DNA from: Capniomyces stellatus
Taxonomy: Eukaryota > Kickxellomycota > Harpellomycetes > Harpellales > Legeriomycetaceae
Direction of reading: 5' to 3'
DNA length: 64,000 bases
Assembly (NCBI GenBank): GCA_001661515.1
Contig: LUVW01000032.1
Coordinates: forward strand, 210,099-274,098
Shown here piece after piece: positions 32,530 to 44,008 of this stretch. Every line of letters starts with the position of its first letter. Position 1 is the first letter of the stretch. A program made the position numbers and the translations under genes. The notes under the pieces are model-generated. The model was not told the origin of the DNA, did no database searches, and was given only the letters and a program-made list of their open reading frames with translations.

Positions 32530-35487
32530 TTAACGTTTTCTTTCTAGACCAGTGATTCCGTCTTTGATGGCGGCACTTCTTTGGGCTTGGTCGGGGGTGG
32601 TTTGAGAAAAAGTCATTGCAATTTCAGGATTGGTCTGTACAAGCTTCACATCGCCATAGCCATCAAGGTGCAACTGATCTACAGTTTTAATAAATACAGC
32701 GGCATTCTTTTTTTTCTGGCTCGGCTTTTCAGCAGACTCAGAGTCAGAGTTGCTAGAGCTATCGCTGAACTCGTCAGAAGAGTCGGTGGAGCAACTTTTG
32801 GTTGGATTAATGGAACTAAAGTGGTTAGGATCGCTAAGCTTGGTAACTATTCTGACGTCATGCTTGGCGCCATTGCTGCTTTCAGAGGCGGTAGTTAAGC
32901 TGGGTAGTGAGCCGGTGTTTGTGTTTGGTGTCCTGGCTGGTGCCTTGTTGAGAAGCTTGGAAAGCGAATTTAGCCGAGCGCTTGACGCTAGAGAGGACTT
33001 GTTGTCTAGACTTGGCTTTGCGGTGGGAGACATGGGCTTGTTTTTGAGCGTGGCTGGGGAGCTTGGGGAATTGCTTAATTCCAGGCAGGGCGAGTCTGGG
33101 CGGGAAATATTTGGAGTGGTTTCAGCACTAATAACCGTGTTTGCTGGGTAGGCGCCGTTTCCGATGTTAAGCGACTCGGTGCTAAGCAGATCCTCGATTC
33201 CGCTAGCAGCCACCGTGTTCTTAAAACTCTCAAATCTGCTTTCATCCTTTGCAAAACCACAAGTCGGTAGTGTGTCTGAGCCAGGCTGGCCGGTAGAGCT
33301 GGGTGCGTTTTCTACGCTGGTATGGCCACCAACTACCTGTACCTTGTTTCTGGACCCCGAGTTGGACCTAGAAAACACTGGCGAGTCTCTGGGAGCTTCT
33401 GGGGCAGCAAAAAGGCTTTTTGGCGGAATTTCAGACAGCGCGTGTGGGTTGATGGCTGGCGAATGGATCGGCTGTGCGCTTGTTGCATAGTTGAGCTGGG
33501 CGTTGTTTATATTCTGATTGGACTTGGGGATGTTTTCTGCAATTGATGGATATACGGCTGGGTTGGAGAAAACGTGAAGCTCGGTGCTTTCTGTGAGCAC
33601 TGGGCCCATTTCCACGCCATCAATGTCTGAAATAGCAACTGTTTTAGGCTTACTGCTAGTTACCCACGACCCCGCCCCAGCCCCCGCCACAATCACGGTT
33701 CCATTCCCAGTCCCAGTCCCAGTCTCAGTCTCAGTCTCAGTCTCAACTCCGGGCAAAGGTACATCCCGCTTCAGCTGACTTTCGTTTTCTCTTGGGGCTG
33801 CTGAGCTCGGCTGGCTTTCACTTTGCGCCAGGTCGGTGTTGGAGTGCTTCCCAGTCCTTTTGCGGCTACCACGCGGCATATTCATGTGGGTATCCACAGC
33901 CGCAATGTCCAGCGAGTACATCTGTGCCTCGCAGCCATACGCTGTCCAGGTCAGCTTCATTACCGTGTGAAGCGGAATTTTGATGTATGGTAGCTCTGCT
34001 GGCGAGATCTCCAGGAAATACGCATATATACACCTCAGGACTGCCTGGTGCGAGACTATCATTATGTTTTGCTGTCGCTCAAGCTCCATAATTATCGGCT
34101 CCAACCTCAGCACCACATCCAAGTACGATTCCCCGCCTCTGTAGCGGTAGTTGAATTTGTTGTTTCTGCGCATCGAGTACTCCTCCGGAAACTTTTTTGC
34201 CACCTCTTTGTAGGTCATTCCGTCGCAAAGCCCTGCATCAATCTCATCAAGTGCTTTAAACGGAATCTTCTTGTACTGCAGATTCGATGCGGTCTCAATC
34301 GTCCTTTTAAGCGTCGATGTCCACACCGTTAGCTTCTGGTCCCCCATTATCCTGCTCACAAGCCCTGGAAGCGCCTTCATATATATCCGCCCATTTGCAC
34401 TCAGCCCTGAATCCCCTCCTAACAACCCAAGCTGGTTGTACTCGCTTTCCCCATGCCGACTAAACAAAATCGATCTTGGCGTAATGTGGATGTTCATTAG
34501 AAAGTACACTATTCTAGACTGCATATACTCTCCTATCCGATTAATCACCATCTGTGCCCCTACATTGATCTTCCTTACATATGTCAGCTTTGACTCGTTG
34601 TAATCCCCCATTTCCTTCTTTTCCTCCTCGCTTGGCTCAGCCCCCACTTGCTGATACACCATCTTGTAGTGCTCAATTCGCTTTTTAAAGTCCCTTTCCA
34701 CCTCCTCGTAGTCCTGATTCGCCGAGTAATCCGGGCTAGACTTTTTAACCTCCCGGATATTCTTCAGTATCAGCTCCTCATCGTCGCACCAACTCTCAAC
34801 AAACATCACATCAATCCCATTTTCCAGGCATTTCTCGTACACCATCTTTCTTCTGCTAACTGTCGAATTTGTTGCATCATAAATTGCCACCCCCGATTTT
34901 GTCACCGAAAACCACGCCACCAGATCTTTCAACCCCGCCAATGCACATTGCATCCTGATTTTTTCTGCTTCGGAGTTATCAGTGTTGAAAAACTCGTGTC
35001 CCTCGTATGTCCCAGCCAGCATTCTTCGGTACTCTCCAATGTTAAACACTTTACAGCTAACCCCAAGCCATTCCAGATATCTATAAACTACGTTTCACAA
35101 ACACCTCCCAATTAAATGGCTGCCTTTTTTTTTTTACAGCCCGACTTTACGCCATTTACAGCATTATTCCCGCAAAAACAGTCTTTTGGGTCTTTATTTA
35201 CATATTTACCACCTACCTTTTCTTCCTATATACGTTTTTCCTCTAGCTGGTAGTCCAATAAGCTACATTTATTAGCAGGTCACAAATTAGAATGTACTGC
35301 CTTAATTCTCCCTGCACAACTTTGGCTGTACAGTAGCAATTGTTCTGGAAACTGCAACACTTGGAACAGCCAAGACACCACCCCATCGTTATCATTAGCA
35401 TAATACTAATACTAATACTAATATTGAAACTGAAACCGATTTAACACTTACTACCACTGCCAATTTGGTTCCTCCTGCTACTAACAT
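32530..35487 (-). CDS. 6-phosphofructo-2-kinase/fructose-2,6-bisphosphatase, three exons (879 aa)
   Basis: Makes and breaks fructose-2,6-bisphosphate, the cytosolic regulator of glycolysis versus gluconeogenesis. Exons: 35487-35452, 35262-35217 and 35087-32530; the sum is 880 codons with stop. Two tiny exons encode MLVAGGTKLAVV and LIGLPARGKTYIGRK, so the kinase P-loop GLPARGKT (residues 15-22) sits on a 46-base exon. The kinase continues with YRYLEWLG, FNIGEYRR and DATNSTVSRRK. The phosphatase domain (~230-410) has the catalytic RHGES (His239), the EIDAGLCDG block and the second His in SHQAVLRC, so both activities look intact. The C-terminal ~440 residues are Ser/Pro/Asn-rich and disordered, including Thr-Glu and Thr-Gly repeats; such tails in fungal homologues carry phosphorylation sites. 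An in-frame TAA lies just upstream of the ATG at 35487. Confidence 0.94.
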
Positions 35488-38400
35488 CTTTTACCTTCTT
35501 GTTATACCAATTTATATGCCTTTATCCTGCTTGTTATATCAATCTGCCTGACTTTACCCTGCTTGTGTCTTTCTTTGTATTTTGCTTTAGAATTTGCTCC
35601 TGTTCCCGAAGTTTCATTTATTTTATAAATACAGTAACCCTATTTATATATTTTTAATTATCTCTTGTCAATTAGTTGACTATAGTCGCAATTCAATACT
35701 CTGAAAAGGGCTAATTCTTATCGTATCTACGTTTATGTATATATAGTACACGAATATATCCAAACTCAAATTCCAACTCCAACTCCAACCCCAATATCAA
35801 ACTTACTTCTTTATCCAAGTGAATTTTATAATATGTCACATCAAACTGCTTTAATCCAAACTTGGTCTATTTTATTAACCTTGTACTTGCCCGGAAGTCC
35901 ACTTTGTTCACACATTTTACAATTTTTTAAATAAAAAACGAATGATCAACCTTTCTTTTCAAACTAATCTTATTGCAAAATCATTGGAAAAGTTGCTCTA
36001 TTTCCCCTCCCCCCCCTCCCGTTGATTAATTTCAATTATTACTAATTTCTTTGGTCGCCACTTTTATTTTCTCCTTTCCTTATTCAGTCAAAAAGCTTTT
36101 GCCTTGAATTTGCTCAGCTCCTTTTTTACCCTATTTTTATCTTCTTACCAATGCATTTCATAGCTCACCCACCCCATATTACTAAACGTCAAAGATAACT
36201 AAAAACCAAACACCGCCAATTAACAGCTCGGAACTGCCAATCTTGCTGTTTGAAGGATTTGCGCTAAATCAAAAATAAGCCTTATAAACAAAAGCTTGCC
36301 CAAACTCTGTAACATTTGGCCTTTTGCCGAAACATTTTAACATCGCTTGTTTAAATGCTGGATTTATTTATGTCTACCAATTGCCAACTTGCCCTTTTTT
36401 TTTCTACTTTACCCTTCTATTCTACTTTTATGCCTTAGTTTTATTTTATCTCTTTACTTTTCTTTAATAGTCTCTTCTAATTTCTCCTAATATCTTCTAA
36501 TTTCTCTTAATATTTTCTAATTTCTCCTAATTTTGTAAATGCACTTTTTTCTTTTCACATGTGCATTTGTTTATATTCGCTTAGCTGTAAACTTGTTCTA
36601 GTAATCAAACACTTTAAACATTCGCTCCTTCATATTTAGCCAATTTAAATAAACCTTGGGCTCCTATTTGCTAAAACCCCAGACTAATATAAATAAATTG
36701 GTGGTCATTTCTCTGGCTGGTCTAAATAGTTGGACTTTAACCAAAACTGGCTCTACAACGATTTTTGGTTGATATATGGATGTTCAAACTTCACATTCGT
36801 TCGTTAGTTGATCACGATTTCTGTTTGAATTTAGTTAATAATTTAACATCAACCTCGTCAATACTACTGTTTGCGATCTTGAGGAAGCAAAATAGGTGCA
36901 AACAGTTAATTGGTTGCTGCAATTTCTTATCCAACACTATTCCCGCTTTATCACAACAAACATTAATCCTGCCCCATTGTTTTAATTTTCTCAGTGAACA
37001 GGCTTTTTTTTTTTACCAATGCGTGTATACAAGCAGAACATACATCCGTATTTATCGAGGTCTTTAAACCTTTAAAAAGTAAAATAATATGTATATATAT
37101 ATAAGGCCAATCGCTACAGCTCTTCTCTCTGTCGCAAGGCATTAATCATGTATTTTTGCTGACTCAAACATACGATACAAGCCACGTTAGAGGAATATCG
37201 GTTAATAGATGAGCACTATATCACAAAGTTACATTGACATCCGACAATATCAGCAAAAATAGCATATGTTTCACACTAACTTGGCGCCATTTGTCCAAGT
37301 GCTCTTAATCATGTCACTTTTCGCCTTTTTAACTCCAATAAACCATCAGCATCATAAATAAAACCATTCTCCTAGTTTAGACACCACATAGCTGGTAAAC
37401 ATTGCTAAGTAGTGTGGTTCATGACGAAACTCCGTCTTTTTTTTTCCCATCACAATTACTTTTTACTTACCATACATCCCTCAATTATCAATAAAAGCAT
37501 ATCCAAGTGTCTAAAGGCTTAAATGTTCTTTATAACGTCATAACCCTTTAATAACACACGCAATTTCCTTTTTGTATTTTATCCAAGTAAACAAAAACAC
37601 GCAATGGGCAGCCCTAAACTTAAATAGTGCACATTTCTATATATTTTTAACACTTTAACTCTTCAAGCGGCCATTATAAAAAAAGCACCTTAAATTTGGT
37701 TAAAACAATATCGCACCAATCGCAATTACTCATTAGAAGGCAAAGCTTGGTAGCTAGATAAGTATGCTGTGTTGCCAACCCAAAACATTTGCTGTATAGA
37801 AGGTTGATTTAGCGCCTAAAACACACTTCATTACAGTTTAAGCGATAGTACAGTGACTACTCGTCTCTAAAATAACAACAATATGAGAATACATTTGAAT
37901 TAACAATGACTTTTCTAAAACATATTAATTCAGTTCAATTCAACTCAGCCCGATCCTTGCTTTGTTTTGTTTTTGTTTTTTTTCGAGTTATATATTCGAG
38001 TAGCGAATATATAACACAGGATATCATCTTTATAACAAACCAAATAAATAAATGACCTGTGAATAATAATGAAAATTTTAGCTTTTTTTTTCCCGTTTTA
38101 AGACATCAAGAATGACAAAAGTGACTATTGATCATTCAACTGTGTTCAATTAACACAACTTGTCTTATATTAAACATATCGTGTGCTCAAACACACACAC
38201 AAAGATCATTGTTGTAAATATAAAGAAGCTACATACAGTACACCTTCAATAGCATTGATATTGATGGTAATACACAGTTTGCACCTTAAAGGCTCAACAG
38301 ATGGGATCCAAATATGCATAAATACAATGCAGGTTTCCCGAGTTAAAAAATCACCAAGAACAACTTGCATTTTTCACAACCATTGATTGATAGCCAGCAA

Positions 38401-38493
38401 CAACTATTAATTCATTATACATACTGCATACCCGATTTAAGCATAATATCACGGCTAGCTTTATAACATTTAATCAAAAAAAACATCTCAACA
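35488..38493. other. Long AT-rich divergent intergenic region
   Basis: About 3 kb between a leftward and a rightward gene. A TAATAC triplet repeat (~35401-35423), a TTTCTCCTAATAT-type repeat (~36476-36535), a C-rich run (~36006-36019) and a TATATA stretch (~37090-37102) were seen. The 100-codon frame at 36765-37067 is without motif. No RNA gene recognised. Confidence 0.45.
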
Positions 38494-40410
38494 ATGATCG
38501 GCAAAGCTAACTCGTCAAAAAAGTCACTTTCAAGGGTGTTACTGATTTCGTTTATCCTGGCCTCAACCCTAAAACTAACTACAGTTAGCGCGTTTCCGGA
38601 GATGCAAAACAACGCAATCAGTATAAGCAGTGGAAGCAGTAATCATGGCATGATTATAAAACGCCAGGAAGAAGCTGCAACAGAAGAAGACAAGGGAGAA
38701 AAGGGAGAAAAGGGAGATAAAGGTGAAAAGGGAGATAAGGGTGACGAAGGCGATAAGGGTGATGCAGAAGAAAAAGATGACGAAGGTAAAGATAATGAGA
38801 AGAGTATGAATGGAGAAAAGGGTGAGAAAGGCGAAAAAGGCGAAAAAGGCGAAAAGGGTGAGAAGGGTGAGAAGGGTGAGAAGGGTGAGAAGGGTGAGAA
38901 GGGCGAAAAGGGTGAGAATGAAGATGGTGACGAAGCAGAAAATGATGTCAAAGATTTGGAAGATGACAAAAAAGACAATAAAAATAAATCAAAAAGCAAC
39001 AAGAGTGAGGAAGATGGTGACATCGAAGAAGTAGACGAGGAGGTTGAAGATGATCAAAGTGAAATGGATGAAGGAGGAGATTATGAATCCAAGGATACTG
39101 AGTCGGATAAAAAAGACATAAAGATGAAAGGCGATTCTTGTAAAGAAGTCGAGTATGCCTGTACCAAGAACAAGAGCAAGTTCTTGCAATGTGAGAACGG
39201 CAAGTTCTTGGAAATGAGTTGCAATCCAGAAACTGTCTGTAAAGAAAATGGAGAAAAATCCATTGTCTGTGGATTTTCAGACAGCAAAAACCTAAACGAT
39301 ACACAAGAGTACACAAACAATGAATCCAAGAATAAGACTGATAAAGCTAGCGATGATAAGGAGAAGGAGGATGAGGAGGATGAGGAGGATGAGGAGGATG
39401 AGGATGATGAGGATGATGAGGAGGATGAGGATGATGAGGATAAGGAGGATGATGATGAGGATAAGGAGGATAAGGAGGATGATGATGAGGATAAGGAGGA
39501 TGATGATGAGGATGGGGAGGATGAGGAGGATGAGGAGGATGAGGATGAGGAGGATGAGGATAAAGAGGATGAGGATAAAGAGGATGAGGATAAAGAGGAT
39601 AAGGATAAAGAGGATGATGTTGAAGAGGATGATGTACTTCTCTCATGATCACTACTTCTCTCATGATCACTACTTCTCTCATGATCACTACTTCTCTCAT
39701 GATCACTACTTCTCTCATGATCACTACTTCTCTCATGATCACTACTTCTCTCAACTAGTGATGAAGAGAGTACTAGTGATGAAGAGAGTACTAGTGATGA
39801 AGAGAGTACTAGTGATGAAGAGAGTGATAAAATGAGTACCACTGAAGACAATAATAGCACTAGTGAGAATAGTAGCGAGCCAACATCAAGTACAGAAAAT
39901 AGTAGCACAAGTAAAGTTACTAAAGGCAAAGGTGATAGCTGTACTGGTTCGCAATACTCTTGCATAAATGATAAAACCAAATATTTGCAGTGTGACAATG
40001 GCGCGTTTTTGGAAAGAGAGTGTGGTTCTGGAACTGAGTGCATGGAAATAGAAAATGGGGCAGTCATTTGTGGGTTCCCAAGTAGTAATAGCGTTGAAGG
40101 AGGTGAATCTAGCAGCAGTTCTACAGAAAGTTCGTCAGAGAGTTTAACAGAGGCTTCATCAACAGTCTCTTCAACGAGCTCAGATGCGAGTCCCACACAA
40201 TCAATCAGCAATGGCGTAGTTAGAAGCGGAAAGAGCAGCAATGGCGAGTCCTGCACTGGTGTTGAGTTTTCATGCACAGAAGACGGAACCAAGTTTTTGC
40301 AATGTAACAATGGAGTGTTTATAACACAAGCCTGTGCGCCGGGTACATTCTGTTTGGGCGATCCAAATAGTGTGACCATTTGTGGGTTTAAGGAAGACGT
40401 CAAGGCCTAA
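38494..40410 (+). CDS. Secreted collagen-like, acidic protein with three CBM19-like chitin-binding modules; frame interrupted by inverted minisatellite
   Basis: The first open part (38494-39648, 384 aa) begins with a signal peptide (about 1-33), a possible Kex2 site IIKR-Q (~57), and Gly-x-y collagen-like tracts of GEKG/GDKG without proline (about 67-93 and 107-139). A Cys-rich module GDSC...CGF follows (about 210-258), then a Glu/Asp tail. The second part (39832-40410 by its first ATG, open from ~39754) lies in the same frame and has Ser/Thr linkers plus two more modules (GDSC...CGF and GESC...CGF). The modules share spacing and the FLQC-x-NG core of CBM19-type chitin binding. Between them, six 18-base units each carry an in-frame TGA. 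The gene may be inverted-repeat-damaged, spliced across the block, two genes, or misassembled. A wall- or spore-surface role is inferred. Confidence 0.7.
39634..39753. repeat. 18-bp minisatellite, unit TCATGATCACTACTTCTC
   Basis: Six near-identical units plus a partial one. Read on the + strand each unit has TGA in the frame of the flanking gene. Its reverse complement (GAGAGAAGTAGTGATCAT) matches the adjacent downstream unit (GAGAGTACTAGTGATGAA) at 14 of 18 positions, so it is an inverted sister array. Confidence 0.9.
39754..39825 (+). repeat. 18-bp coding minisatellite, unit ACTAGTGATGAAGAGAGT
   Basis: Four exact units encoding Thr-Ser-Asp-Glu-Glu-Ser in the frame of the downstream CBM19 segment. 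It abuts the inverted array at 39634-39753. Confidence 0.9.
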
Positions 40411-41060
40411 AGTCTAATGAACAACAAAAAAAAGCAGAAATTATGGGCCAAGAGGGGTGGATGGTGATATAATCTATTTTCACGATTTAAATATTTAATT
40501 AGTTTTCACGATTGATTTTTGGCGACAGCTAGTATTTGGTTTTTATAGCTTTTGTGTATTGTTGTTACATTCTTGTAGTAACCCAACAATATGTGAGCTG
40601 TTTAACAATTCCGAGTAATCAAATAAAAACGACCAAGAGCGACTAGCATCCCCACTTGAAAAATCCACTGCAAATGTCTTGTTAGTCTATTTCAAGCATT
40701 GGTTGCAATTTACCTTTCATTTAATTTGACGATTCCTCTCACAATTATTTTTTATTTGCTGGATTTTCCATAATTGCATATGTTTTAAACCAAACTTTCA
40801 GTTTGAAAATAATAACCAACTGAAGTCTTGGATTTGGGACGCGTTAACCGAGTCGTTGAAGTAGGTCAAAGGTAAATTCAATTGAATCAGATTAAATTGG
40901 ATTTATACAAAGTGGTAAATGGCCCAAGAGAACATTGCGAATAGAACATACTTTCCTTACCGCCAAATTATAACAAACAGCCTAAAGCAACAAGAATAGA
41001 AACAGAAACGCAAAAGCGGAAACGTAACTTAGGAACGTAACTTAGGAACGTAAATTAGAA
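40411..41060. promoter_or_regulatory. Spacer upstream of GCN5
   Basis: About 650 bases, AT-rich, no open frame of note. A GGAACGTAACTTA tandem (two to three units, ~41018-41053) lies just before the GCN5 start codon. Confidence 0.4.
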
Positions 41061-43669
41061 ATGGAGATCGAGGGCTATGAGCATCCTAACAAAAAATCTA
41101 AAATAGATTCAGAATCAGTAGAAGATAATAAACTTGACCGAAGCGATAACAGTAATTATATCCTGATATAGCTATAGGGTTCAGCAGCGTGATAAAACAA
41201 ACTAATATATAAAGTGTTGATTGGTTATTAAGCGAATCGGGTTTGCAATTAATTAATTCAAAATTTAAATTGTAGCTGAGCTAGATTCAATTGACAAGAG
41301 CACCGAAGAAAAGAATGTAGGTTTTTTTCGAAGCATAACATGTTTATTTAAGCAGAGACGGAGAGAGGGGGGGAGGGTGGTGTGGTTACCAAAAAGTATT
41401 ACTATTGCTAGAATTTTGACAATTTTAAATCAGGCGCTTAAAATTAAAGTAGGATTAATTTTGTAACTTTTAATAGGAGGTAGAAAAGGTGGTGCCTAAA
41501 ACATCGATTCAAGAAGAAGAGCTAGGCTTGATACATTTTCGGATTATCGTCAACGATGGAACAACAGAATCGATTACTTTGCTGACGGGACTAAAAACCA
41601 TATTTCAAAGGCAGTTACCTAAAATGCCAAAGGAATATATATCTCGGCTGGTATATGACAAGTGAGTGTGTATTTAATATACATAGTTGATAACGCTTTA
41701 AAATTCAAAATTGAGGACAGCCTGCATTGTGATAACGTAAAGCGTGAGCGCCGGCTTGGCTGGTATGGAGACAGAGTGCTTACAAGTAGTATAATCAAAT
41801 ACATGTGGAAACATAGAAACCATACGAGTCTTGCTATTGTCAGAACTAATTTGCAGGTATTAGGAGGAATCACATTTAGGCTTTTTGAGCAACGAGGGTT
41901 TGCGGAGATTGTGTTTTGCGCCGTTTCGTCTGTGGAGCAAGTAAAGGTATGTATTTTACATAGGCGCGTTTAATGCATAAATAGCTGCTGCTATTATTTG
42001 TATCTAGGTCAAACAGAGTTTGAGAAGTTGACGGCCATATTGTGCAATTGATACTTTAATCCAGGGGTATGGATCGCACATGATGAACAAGCTTAAAGAT
42101 TACATCCAGGACACCTGTGATGCAACTACATTTTTGACATATGCTGATAACTATGCAATCGGGTATTTCAAAAAACAGGTAAAGTGTTTAAATGTTGCTC
42201 TACCACATGAATCCGAGTTTATTGTCTAAAACGATTATTCTAATGTCTGTGAGCATAACAATTGGCTCAATAAAAAATATGTTAGATAAAATAATATAAA
42301 ATAATAAAAAATAAAATAATACTGGGCGGGAAATAGGGGTTTACCAAAGATATAACATTTGACAAGCGACTTTGGATGGGATATATTAAAGATTACGAAG
42401 GGGGGACATTAATGCAGGCAAGTAGGCACCGATATCAGAATACTTATTGCCAATAATACAGGAATTTATCAGCAGTTTTTTTTAAGGCTTGTAAATTTAT
42501 TTATTTTTTGGCTCAAACTACAATAGTGAAGGGCTAGTTTTAGCTTATACGTTGAGCTAGTTCACAGGACTTTGAAAATTTGGTTGTTTACATATACATT
42601 TGGTTGAGTAGTGTACGATGGTGTCTAAAATCAGGTATCTTGAAGTAAAAAAGCTGCTGGCCGAACAAAAAATGGTAAATAGCTGGACACACTTTATAAA
42701 AGCACCAGTTCACTGCAGTGCCAATAATCGAGTTCATGAAAACTTTCCATATATATTAATCATTTGTTGCCAAATTATTCTTAAGGCTGTTTTGCAAAAG
42801 ATCAAAAGTCTGTCAAAGTCACATATTGTCTACCCTGGAATCCAAAGCACGGGCAGATCGACATTCCCCATTGATCCGTTTTCTATAGCTGGTGTTGGTA
42901 AGTCGATCGTGCCTATATTATATATGGTGTTATTTGGCAAATGAATGCAACTATAATTGACTATTGACTATTGATATTTATAACTATGCTGATTATAACC
43001 TTTAACAGCTGAATCTGGCTGGACGCCTGAAATGGACACATAGTAAGTAAAAGGAACAATAATCCACAAATTATTTATTAACGCACCTTTACACCTATCT
43101 AAGGCAAAGTTACTAAAGCCTCTAGGCCAACTGGTGGCCAATTATTAACTAAAAATTACTAATTTCTAAATACTAAATAATAGTGGAAAAGCGGATTCAA
43201 AAAGCAAGCTTCTTACCTGGCAAAGTAACGTGGTCTCTGAAATGCAAGTCAATCCTTCAGCTTGGGCATTTTTGCAGCCAGTTGATTTGAATGAAGTTCC
43301 AGACTACAAGACGCATATTAAAACACCGATGGGTAAATGGCTTTTACTTTGGTGTTTATATATTAACCATAAACGATTTATTAGCGTTTTAATTGGGCTC
43401 TGGACCAAGATAAACCGTGATTGATTGATTGATTTTTATTTATTTAATTATTTTCCCTTTCAGATCTTGCCACTCTTGAAAGCAATGTGGATTCCGGAAA
43501 GTACGAGACTTTGGAGTCCTTTGTTAGCGATGTTATGTTGATTTTCAACAATGCCCGCGAGTATAACGGAGAGACGTCAAGGTATGGGCGATGCGCTACG
43601 CTTCTGCAGCGTTTCTTTGAGGAAAAGTATAGTGACTTTGTTGCCAAATCTTCCACGGTTAACGAGTGA
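41061..43669 (+). CDS. GCN5: GCN5 histone acetyltransferase with bromodomain, eleven exons (401 aa)
   Basis: Catalytic acetyltransferase of SAGA/ADA, acetylating histone H3 tails. Exons: 41061-41151, 41276-41316, 41477-41661, 41817-41946, 42065-42178, 42337-42417, 42612-42674, 42786-42897, 43009-43042, 43184-43332, 43464-43669; the sum is exactly 402 codons. The HAT domain joins cleanly: [59 protein letters not shown] (catalytic Glu136), [30 protein letters not shown] and [15 protein letters not shown]. The bromodomain (~296-395) keeps the acetyl-lysine Asn (368, in EYN), but the WPF shelf is WAF (311-313) and PDYY is PDYK. The intron after exon 6 starts with GC (CAG/GCAAGT), the others with GT. 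Exons 1-2 are the least certain. The N-terminus is short compared with yeast Gcn5 (439 aa). Confidence 0.92.
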
Positions 43670-44008
43670 GACTGTCTTGTGAATATGGCCAAACACACTC
43701 TAATTTTTTTTACCCAGCTCTTTATAGTTGGTCTTTGTTTTGTAATTTATTCCTCCATTTTATTTCATTTTATTTTAATTCATTTTATTTTATTCTTTAA
43801 TATATAATATATACAGTATAAAAATATATAGCGCAATTTTATTTAAAAAAAATCAATCAACAATAGTAAATACGGGGAAGTGTTTATTTATTCGAGTAAA
43901 TTTATAGATGTGTAGTTGTGTAGATGTATATGTGTATAGAGTGGTATTTTTTTTGGAGCTATTGACAGTTGTCGACAGTTGCTGACAGTTATTGAAGGTT
44001 ATTGAAGG
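43670..44008. terminator. Convergent 3' region between GCN5 and HMG-box gene
   Basis: About 340 bases, with TTTTATTTTA-type repeats (~43755-43798) and a GTTGACAGTT/GTTATTGAAG tandem (~43965-44012) at the end of the HMG gene. No gene. Confidence 0.4.

Noticed and set aside
39081..40403. 440-codon open frame on the minus strand across the CBM19/collagen-like gene
   Set aside because: It is the mirror of Ser- and acidic-codon repeats; no domain, and the Cys-rich modules make sense only on the + strand. Its length comes from repeat composition and the inverted block.
38494..40410. True animal-type collagen
   Set aside because: Gly-x-y tracts are short, lack proline, and are joined to CBM19-like modules; collagen-like is the most that can be said.
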